From: Sphingobium phenoxybenzoativorans
Lineage (GTDB): Bacteria > Pseudomonadota > Alphaproteobacteria > Sphingomonadales > Sphingomonadaceae
Assembly: GCF_001757355.1 (NCBI RefSeq)
Contig: NZ_MINO01000037.1
Coordinates: forward strand, 1-39,681
Direction: 5' to 3'
Length of the DNA: 39,681 nucleotides
In this document: positions 33,688 through 39,681 of the stretch, piece after piece
How positions within the stretch are numbered: position 1 is the stretch's first letter
How the letters are laid out: each line of letters starts with the position of its first letter
Program-made: the position numbers and the translations under genes
The notes under the pieces: generated by a model
Database searches by the model: none
Seen by the model: only the letters and a program-made list of their open reading frames with translations
Told to the model about the DNA's origin: nothing

Positions 33688-36600
33688 ATGGCCAAAGGTA
33701 AGACGGATGCCAGCGGGAAATATATCGTTCCTAGCGGACGGGTGTACCTTTCGGGTAATCAGGCGCTCGTGCGACTGCCGATCGAGCAAGCTCGCCGAGA
33801 TGCAGCCGCAGGACGCAACACCGCTGGGTTTATTTCCGGTTATCGTGGGTCGCCGCTTGGTCACCTTGATCAGGACTTTATGGCGGTCGACGCGCTCTTA
33901 AAGGACCGAAATATCCGATTTCAGGCGGGCGTGAACGAGGATCTCGCTGCGACAGCGGTTTGGGGAACACAGCAGATCGGCTTCTTCGACGCAAAGTTCG
34001 ACGGCGTTTTTGGGATGTGGTACAGTAAAGGACCGGGCGTTGATCGCTCCGGCGACGCACTTCGCCATGCCAACTTGTGGGGAACCGCGCCTCTGGGAGG
34101 CGTCATCATGGCGGTTGGAGACGACCCCATGAGCCGTTCAAGCTCGATCCAGCAACAAAGCGAGCATACCCTGGCGTCAATGTGCATTCCCACATTCAAT
34201 GTCGCCAATGTCCAGGACATTTATGATTTTGGCTTGATTGGATGGGAGCTTTCGCGCCACGCGGGCGTGTGGGTGGCGATCAAGGGCGTTTCGGACACGT
34301 ATGAATCATGGCTGGCCATCGATGTTGACCCCGCGCGAACGCAAGTGATAGTACCGGCACCGCCGCTCGGATCAGTGCATACTCGGTGGCCCGATCGGTC
34401 GGTCGATCAGGACGAGCGAATGCTCAAGCTGCGCCTTCCGGCGGTGCACGCCTTCGTCCGTGCAAATGCGTTGAATAAGACAACCCATCGCTCGACCAAG
34501 CGCAGGGTCGGAATCGTAACTTGCGGAAAAGCATGGGCGGATACAGTCGAGGCATTGTCAGACTTGGGTTTGACGCCAGACCTACTCGACAATTTGGGCA
34601 TCGAAGTCTTCAAAATTGCTTTGGTCTGGCCGTTGGAGCCCGAGACCTTGATCGCTTTTTGCGCGGGCTTGAATCAGGTCCTTGTGATTGAGGAGTCTCG
34701 CCCTATCCTCGAGCCTCAGATTAAAGATATTCTCTTTAATCTTCCCGCAGGAAACCGACCCGAAGTTCTAGGCAAACTTTCCCTTGATGGATCGCGCTGG
34801 CTTCCATCGCACGGAGAGGTCTCTCCGGCGATCATCGCGCGCGTTTTGTATCAGTGGCTCGCACCGGTTTATCGCTCGCGCGAGATGGCGAGCTGGATCG
34901 GGTATCTCGACAAGGTTCAGACTGAACTAGCTAAGCCACGTGACAATATCATAAGATCGCCCTATTTCTGTTCTGGCTGCCCTCACAACAGCTCAACCAA
35001 GGTGCCGTCTGGGTCTCAGCAACTTGCCGGTATTGGGTGTCACTGGCTCGTTAATCTTATGGATCGCGAGACAGTCACATATCCACAGATGGGCGGGGAG
35101 GGCGGTAACTGGGCAGGGGCGGCACACTTCCTAAAAGACGATCATATTTTTGCTAATGTTGGCGACGGGACCTGGTATCACTCGGGTTCTATGGCTATTC
35201 GGCAGGCCGTCGCTGCTGGCGTAAACATCACCTACAAGATTCTCTATAATGATGCGGTCGCCATGACGGGAGGGCAACCGGTTGATGGGCCTATCAGTGT
35301 AGCGCAAATCACGCATGAGCTTCTCGGTGAGTCGATACGCCATATCGCGGTGGTCAGCAGTGCGCCTGAAAAGTTTGTGACCTCTGATTTCGCGCCGGGC
35401 ACGACGCTTCATCATCGGGACGAGCTTGAGGCGGTTCAGTTGCGCTTTCGCGAAGTGGCAGGTGTGTCGGTCATCATTTACGAGCAGACCTGCGCTACAG
35501 AATTGCGGCGACGGCGTGGGAAGAAGATCGCGGTTGATCCTGCGCGACGGGTCGTCATTAACGAGCGCGTGTGTGAAGGCTGCGGCGATTGCTCAGTGCA
35601 ATCAAACTGTCTTTCTGTCCAGCCTATCGAGACCGAATATGGCCGCAAGCGGACGATTGATCAGTCGGCGTGCAATAAGGACTTTTCCTGCCTCAAGGGA
35701 TTTTGTCCGAGTTTTGTCACCGTCGAAGGCGGCGAACTGGCCAAACCCAAAAAGCTTGATCTCGGCAGTTCGGTATTGGCGGCTTTGCCGGTTCCCGCCG
35801 TGCGATCGAGCAAGAAGGTTTTTGGTCTCATGGTTGCGGGCATCGGAGGCACCGGTGTCGTGACAATTTCAAACCTTATTGGCCAGGCTGCTCAGGCTGA
35901 AGGGAAGGTCGTTCAAGCCCTTGACCTAACTGGGCTCGCTCAGAAGTTTGGTGCGGTCTATTGCCACTTGAAAATCGGCGAGCGCACAGAAGACCTAAAT
36001 TCAACGCGTCTCTCCGTCGGGCAATGCGATGTCTTGATCGGCGCAGATATCGTGACGTCCGCGTCTGACGATGCACTTTCCCGCATGAAACTCGGCGCCT
36101 GCGCTGCTGTCGTCAATGACCACGAGACGGTGACAGGTGTATTTACGCGAGATCGCGATTTTGCTGTTCCAGTAAGCGCGCAACGAAAAGCGATCCAGCG
36201 CTTCTGCGGAGAAAAGAACGCGACGTTTCTTGACGCCACGCATCTGGCCGAGCGATTGACCGGCAATACCATCGGCGCAAATATGCTCTTACTGGGATAT
36301 GCTTGCCAACGCGGATGGTTGCCCGTGAGTTTGCAATCCTTAGAGGCTGCCATCGAGGCGAACGGAGTCGCCGTTCGGGCAAATCAGGAAATTTTCGCAT
36401 TGGGCAGGCTACTGGCTCATGACGCGGATGCGGTCATGAAGCTCGTCAACCAATCAACTCCGGACCAGGTTTCCCAAGACGCAGCCGGCACATTGGCGGC
36501 GTTCATCGATCGCAGGCGGCAAGATCTTGTCGCATATCAAAATGAACCATATGCGCAGCGCTACGTAGAGATCGTCGCGAAAGTCGGTTTGCTAGAGACT

Positions 36601-37182
36601 GCTATAAAGCCTGGAAGCCAGGAGTTGACGGACGCGGTCGCTAGAAACCTTTACAAACTACTCGCCTACAAAGACGAGTATGAGGTAGCGAGGCTATATA
36701 CCGACGGCGATTTCGCCGCGAAGATCCGCGCACAATTCTCGTCAGATGTCAAATTGAAGGTTCATTTGGCGCCGCCGCTCCTATCGAAAGCGGATCCAGT
36801 TACCGGGCGGCCAATAAAGCGAGAATATGGTCAACTTATGTTCTCTTCCTTCCGTTTCTTGGCCAAACTGAAAGGTCTCCGTGGGACACCGTTTGATATA
36901 TTTGGATATACAAAGGAGCGTCGCCTAGAACGAGAACTCATCGTCGAATATGAAACGACAGTTTCTACAATCCTGGAGCATCTAACCATAGATAATCTAG
37001 CGGATGCAGTAGCCCTTGCGCGATGGCCCGATCACGTCCGTGGTTTCGGACCTGTCAAATTGGCCGCTATCGAGAAGGCCGGCGCTGCGCGAGAACTACT
37101 AGGCCGATCTTTTCTCAAAGCTCGGGCGGTTTCTTCGGTCGCAAATGATATCAAGGTCGGAGTGCCCCATGTCGCAGCTTAG
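33688..37182 (+). CDS. Fused indolepyruvate/2-oxoacid:ferredoxin oxidoreductase
   Basis: A 1164-residue fused IorAB-type enzyme that oxidatively decarboxylates aryl- or other 2-oxoacids to acyl-CoA with thiamine diphosphate, passing electrons to ferredoxin or another acceptor. N-terminal pyruvate-binding domain (IRFQAGVNEDLAATAVWGTQ). Cys pair in YFCSGCPHN (about 427-430). TPP-binding domain with NVGDGTWYHSG (about 490) and NDAVAMTGGQP. An Fe-S segment, VCEGCGDCSVQSNC (about 627-640). C-terminal gamma domain with GIGGTGVVTISNLIG (about 717). Such aerobic fused enzymes process arylpyruvates; the role beside a phenol pathway is unclear. GAAGGGAGACGG gives the ribosome site. Confidence 0.9.
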   Translation: MAKGKTDASGKYIVPSGRVYLSGNQALVRLPIEQARRDAAAGRNTAGFISGYRGSPLGHLDQDFMAVDALLKDRNIRFQAGVNEDLAATAVWGTQQIGFFDAKFDGVFGMWYSKGPGVDRSGDALRHANLWGTAPLGGVIMAVGDDPMSRSSSIQQQSEHTLASMCIPTFNVANVQDIYDFGLIGWELSRHAGVWVAIKGVSDTYESWLAIDVDPARTQVIVPAPPLGSVHTRWPDRSVDQDERMLKLRLPAVHAFVRANALNKTTHRSTKRRVGIVTCGKAWADTVEALSDLGLTPDLLDNLGIEVFKIALVWPLEPETLIAFCAGLNQVLVIEESRPILEPQIKDILFNLPAGNRPEVLGKLSLDGSRWLPSHGEVSPAIIARVLYQWLAPVYRSREMASWIGYLDKVQTELAKPRDNIIRSPYFCSGCPHNSSTKVPSGSQQLAGIGCHWLVNLMDRETVTYPQMGGEGGNWAGAAHFLKDDHIFANVGDGTWYHSGSMAIRQAVAAGVNITYKILYNDAVAMTGGQPVDGPISVAQITHELLGESIRHIAVVSSAPEKFVTSDFAPGTTLHHRDELEAVQLRFREVAGVSVIIYEQTCATELRRRRGKKIAVDPARRVVINERVCEGCGDCSVQSNCLSVQPIETEYGRKRTIDQSACNKDFSCLKGFCPSFVTVEGGELAKPKKLDLGSSVLAALPVPAVRSSKKVFGLMVAGIGGTGVVTISNLIGQAAQAEGKVVQALDLTGLAQKFGAVYCHLKIGERTEDLNSTRLSVGQCDVLIGADIVTSASDDALSRMKLGACAAVVNDHETVTGVFTRDRDFAVPVSAQRKAIQRFCGEKNATFLDATHLAERLTGNTIGANMLLLGYACQRGWLPVSLQSLEAAIEANGVAVRANQEIFALGRLLAHDADAVMKLVNQSTPDQVSQDAAGTLAAFIDRRRQDLVAYQNEPYAQRYVEIVAKVGLLETAIKPGSQELTDAVARNLYKLLAYKDEYEVARLYTDGDFAAKIRAQFSSDVKLKVHLAPPLLSKADPVTGRPIKREYGQLMFSSFRFLAKLKGLRGTPFDIFGYTKERRLERELIVEYETTVSTILEHLTIDNLADAVALARWPDHVRGFGPVKLAAIEKAGAARELLGRSFLKARAVSSVANDIKVGVPHVAA

Positions 37183-37440
37183 ACGGGTTGAGTGAAACAT
37201 TGCCGGGCAGTTTCGATCCGGGTTCTGCATGGTTAGCAGGCCGCGTACGGCGATCGTTGCGGTGGTCTCTACAGCGGACAGGATTTCTTCACGCGCTGTC
37301 AAGGCGTTGGGGCTTCTGTCTAGAAGAACGAAACTCATCGACGCCCAAGGTCGTCACCATACCAAAGATGGGTTTTATACGAAATGATCGCGCGCAACGA
37401 GACTGATCGACAAGTTGCAAGCTCGTTGATGGAGGATAAA

Positions 37441-38163
37441 TTGGCTAGAGTTGCAATCGTGACTGGCGGCACTCGCGGTATCGGGCGGGCGATTAGCCTC
37501 GCATTATCGAACATGGGTATGACCGTTGTCGCTAATTTTGGCGGTGACGAGGAAACTGCCCGTTTGTTCACGAAAGACACGGGCATCAGGGCGTTCCGTT
37601 GGGACATTGGCGATTTCGAAGCAGTTCAGGCTGGCGTTGAGTTGGTCGAGCGTGAGGTTGGTGCTGTCGACGTGATCGTCAACAACGCCGGCATCACAAG
37701 AGACAGCACTCTGCTCAAACAAAGCTACGAGCAGTGGCGGGCGGTAATCGACACTAATCTGGGTGGTTGTTTCAACATGGCGAAAGCGGTTTTTCCGGGA
37801 ATGCGCGCACGCCGGTGGGGTCGGATCGTGAACATCGGATCGGTCAACGGCCAGGCGGGCCAGTATGGGCAGGTCAATTACGCAGCTGCAAAATCTGGCA
37901 TTCACGGCTTCACCAAGGCGCTTGCGCAGGAAGGCGCCGCTTTCGGAATAACGGTGAATGCTGTGGCACCAGGATATGTCGACACTGAGATGGTCGCAGC
38001 TGTGCCAGCCGATGTGCTGGACAAAATTGTGGCAAAGATACCGATCGGGCGACTTGGTCAGGCGCAGGAAATCGCTCGAGGGGTGGCATTCCTATGCGCC
38101 GAGGACGCTGGCTTCATCACGGGATCGACACTTTCGATCAACGGCGGGCAACATATGTATTGA
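37441..38163 (+). CDS. phaB: Acetoacetyl-CoA reductase (SDR family)
   Basis: A short-chain dehydrogenase of the PhaB type, expected to reduce acetoacetyl-CoA to (R)-3-hydroxybutyryl-CoA with NADPH for PHA synthesis. With a TTG start at 37441 the protein is 240 residues, the usual PhaB length, and begins LARVAIVTGGTRGIGRA; the SD GGAGG lies at 37431-37435. An ATG at 37429 and one at 37384 are in frame but less likely. Cofactor motif TGGTRGIG, NNAG, catalytic Ser in NIGSVNGQAGQYGQ and the YAAAK motif with Tyr and Lys, ending ITGSTLSINGGQHMY. FabG-type activity is the main alternative, but the QYGQVNYAAAK stretch favours PhaB. Confidence 0.88.
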   Translation: MARVAIVTGGTRGIGRAISLALSNMGMTVVANFGGDEETARLFTKDTGIRAFRWDIGDFEAVQAGVELVEREVGAVDVIVNNAGITRDSTLLKQSYEQWRAVIDTNLGGCFNMAKAVFPGMRARRWGRIVNIGSVNGQAGQYGQVNYAAAKSGIHGFTKALAQEGAAFGITVNAVAPGYVDTEMVAAVPADVLDKIVAKIPIGRLGQAQEIARGVAFLCAEDAGFITGSTLSINGGQHMY

Positions 38164-38248
38164 GCTTCTCAGCGCTGCATTTCGCAAGAGAGCCTGCTCA
38201 GATTCTCGTCATTACTCGTTTCCAAAGCTAGCTGCGGTAATATCAAGA

Positions 38249-38265
38249 ACTAAGCTGAGCTTAGT
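38249..38265. terminator. Short inverted repeat between convergent genes
   Basis: ACTAAGC-TGA-GCTTAGT is a perfect 7-bp inverted repeat with a 3-base loop, placed between the ends of phaB (plus) and the GntR gene (minus). It might act as a weak two-way terminator; the AT-rich stem makes this uncertain. Confidence 0.3.
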
Positions 38266-38299
38266 AATATCCCTCAGCAGTAATTTGACGCCTCGTTTG

Positions 38300-39001
38300 T
38301 TATTTTGAACAAAACGCGATCACGGCATTCAATGTAGAGCGGACGTGCTCTGCGATCAGCGCTGCCGCCAGTTCTTCGTTTCGCGTGATGGCAGCTTCGA
38401 ATATCCGGGCATGTTCATGATGCACATCGCGACCTGGTGTCTTCATGAAGACCAACCGACGATAGCGTTCCGACTGACGATAAAGAACCGATATGAAACT
38501 CTGTGTCCACTTCGATTCGGATCCGGCCGTCAAGGCTTCGTGAAACTTTCGATTGCAATCCTCCCAATAGAATACGTCGACATCCCCCGCGGCAAGTCGG
38601 CCCTCAGCACGCGCCAAGCGATGGAACGCTGCTGCAAGGTTCGCTTCCCATTCGTCATCGCCACGACGGACCGCTAACCTTATCGATTGCATTTCCAATG
38701 CCGCCCGAGTTTCAGTGATGTCACGGAAGTCGGCGAGCGACATTGGCGCCACGCTAAAGCCTCGTTGTTGCTGAGCAACAACGAGGCCATCGGCTGTCAA
38801 CAGCGCTAACGCCTCACGAAGGGTCGCAGCACCGACATTGTAATGGTTCTTGAGATGTTCCGTCTTGAGCTTTTCGCCTGGTTTAAGGCTGCCCGATACG
38901 ATGTCTGAACGCAGTTGATGATATGCTGCAACCGCGAGCGTTCGAGCGGGATCAGACGAGACTTTAGGATCGACTGAGTGGGGGGCGGTTGAGCTTGGCA
39001 T
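38300..39001 (-). CDS. GntR-family regulator with FCD domain
   Basis: A 233-residue FadR-subfamily regulator. Winged HTH at about 25-90, with AYHQLRSDIVSGSLKPGEKL, the recognition helix near NVGAATLREALALL and the wing region GLVVAQQQRGFSV. The FCD effector domain (about 95-225) has helices with DCNRKFHEAL and HHEHARIFEAA, which contribute acidic and histidine metal ligands in this family. Effectors are usually carboxylic acids. It is convergent with phaB and divergent from the TonB receptor gene at 39256, which it may control. Confidence 0.92.
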   Translation of the reverse strand: MPSSTAPHSVDPKVSSDPARTLAVAAYHQLRSDIVSGSLKPGEKLKTEHLKNHYNVGAATLREALALLTADGLVVAQQQRGFSVAPMSLADFRDITETRAALEMQSIRLAVRRGDDEWEANLAAAFHRLARAEGRLAAGDVDVFYWEDCNRKFHEALTAGSESKWTQSFISVLYRQSERYRRLVFMKTPGRDVHHEHARIFEAAITRNEELAAALIAEHVRSTLNAVIAFCSK

Positions 39002-39255
39002 GCGACAGACGTGTCGCGTTTCGTTGACGGATTCAAGCCCCAGTTGCTTGATGTCACAATCTCGAGATTCTGCTTTAGTCTCGATAGACGGCGTGATACG
39101 GAATTGACGGTGGAAGCCTCTCGCGCGTGCGATTCGACAAAGATGCTAGCGCGCGCAAGCAAGGCCCCACGAAATGACGGATGTCGTGACAGACTGGACA
39201 GAATAGTCCTGCGTCGCGTGTACGTAGAAAAAGTCTATAAAAGGGGGGAAGAGAT

Positions 39256-39681
39256 ATGAAATTCATCGCATCAGTTGGCGTTTCGTCCGTGTGGCTTCTT
39301 GCATCCACGACTCTAAGTCCAGCATTTGCGCAAGTCGTCGCCTCGCGGCAGAGCGATTCGAACGGAATTGAGGAGATCGTTGTTACGGCGCAGAAGCGCG
39401 TGGAGAACGTTCAGGATGTTCCCATCGCAGTTTCTGCCTTCGGGTCGAAGGCCTTGGAGGAGAGGGCCGTCAGCAGTGTTGTGCAGCTTTCCTCTCTGGC
39501 GCCTAACGTCACCCTCGATAATTCGGTCGCGTTCTCTGCTTCTACAGCTGTTCTGGCCGCCTCAATTCGCGGCATTGGTTCGAGCGATTTCGCATTTAAT
39601 ATCGATCCAGGTGTCGGGGTTTATGTCGACGGTGTCTACCTCGCTCGTTCGGTGGGTGCCAACCAAGACCTTCTCGATATA
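39256..39681 (+). CDS. TonB-dependent receptor, N-terminal part, cut by the window end
   Basis: The open frame from the ATG at 39256 runs off the window (142 codons). Signal peptide MKFIASVGVSSVWLLASTT with cleavage after SPAFA, then the TonB-box-like EEIVVTAQKR and the plug domain (NVQDVPIAVSAFGSKALEE, VVQLSSLAPNV, SIRGIGSSDFAFNIDPGVG, VYVDGVYLAR). This is the style of TonB receptors abundant in sphingomonads, which take up iron chelates but also aromatic and other organic compounds. The ribosome site is AGGGGGGAAG. The substrate cannot be read from this part. Confidence 0.93.
   Translation, partial: MKFIASVGVSSVWLLASTTLSPAFAQVVASRQSDSNGIEEIVVTAQKRVENVQDVPIAVSAFGSKALEERAVSSVVQLSSLAPNVTLDNSVAFSASTAVLAASIRGIGSSDFAFNIDPGVGVYVDGVYLARSVGANQDLLDI

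Noticed and set aside
37183..37440. Possible small gene between the oxidoreductase gene and phaB
   Set aside because: Frames on both strands lack a ribosome site and any family resemblance.
1..39681. CRISPR arrays, tRNA or rRNA genes
   Set aside because: No regularly spaced repeats and no recognisable tRNA or rRNA sequence were seen on reading; a covariance-model search was not possible.

Overview
The window looks like accessory DNA (plasmid or genomic island) of an alphaproteobacterium, most likely a sphingomonad. The main clues are a TonB-dependent receptor with an EEIVVTAQKR-type N-terminus, a decayed RepA of the RPA-domain type common on alphaproteobacterial plasmids, an alphaproteobacterial-style PhaB, and a fused indolepyruvate oxidoreductase. 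The host assignment is inference. The catabolic genes look less G+C-rich than phaC and the insertion sequences, which suggests separate origins.

Layout. Positions 1-7000 are a mobile scrapyard: the C-terminal part of a tyrosine recombinase, an intact IS3-family element (816-2136), a DUF1993 gene, a frameshifted plasmid RepA remnant, a class I PHA synthase gene (phaC), and an intact IS3/IS407-type element (5739-6935). Positions 7095-9170 (minus strand) hold a 4-oxalocrotonate tautomerase (dmpI) and a DmpR/MopR-type sigma-54 activator. A decayed IS110-family transposase lies at 9312-10046. From 10516 a sigma-54 promoter leads into dmpKLMNOP (phenol hydroxylase), dmpQ, dmpB, dmpC, dmpE, dmpH and a GlcG-like gene. 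From 20539 a second, near-perfect sigma-54 promoter leads into a possible 42-codon ORF, tmoABCDEF (toluene-4-monooxygenase type), a zinc alcohol dehydrogenase, a FadL/TodX-type outer-membrane channel and dmpD. An iclR gene is divergent from dmpF-dmpG-phaZ. A fused 2-oxoacid:ferredoxin oxidoreductase, phaB, a convergent GntR/FCD regulator and the start of a TonB-dependent receptor finish the window.

How the genes work together (inference from family knowledge). Benzene or toluene would enter through the FadL-like channel and be hydroxylated by the Tmo enzyme to phenol or cresol. The phenol hydroxylase converts these to catechols, DmpB opens the ring in meta position, and the 2-hydroxymuconic semialdehyde is processed by both branches: hydrolysis (DmpD) and dehydrogenase/tautomerase/decarboxylase (DmpC, DmpI, DmpH). 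DmpE, DmpG and DmpF then give pyruvate and acetyl-CoA. Every enzyme from aromatic hydrocarbon to acetyl-CoA is encoded here. The regulator has the residues that bind phenol and zinc in MopR, and both big operons have sigma-54 promoters with a TGATCA-containing box about 150 bp upstream, so one phenol-sensing protein may drive both. phaC, phaZ and phaB suggest a link from acetyl-CoA to polyhydroxyalkanoate storage.

The enzyme families are known. The less usual points are the combination and wiring: two diiron monooxygenases apparently under one DmpR, a tmoA with changed active-site residues at positions 103 and 180, hairpins between tmo genes, and PHA genes next to the lower pathway. I found no CRISPR array, tRNA or rRNA gene.
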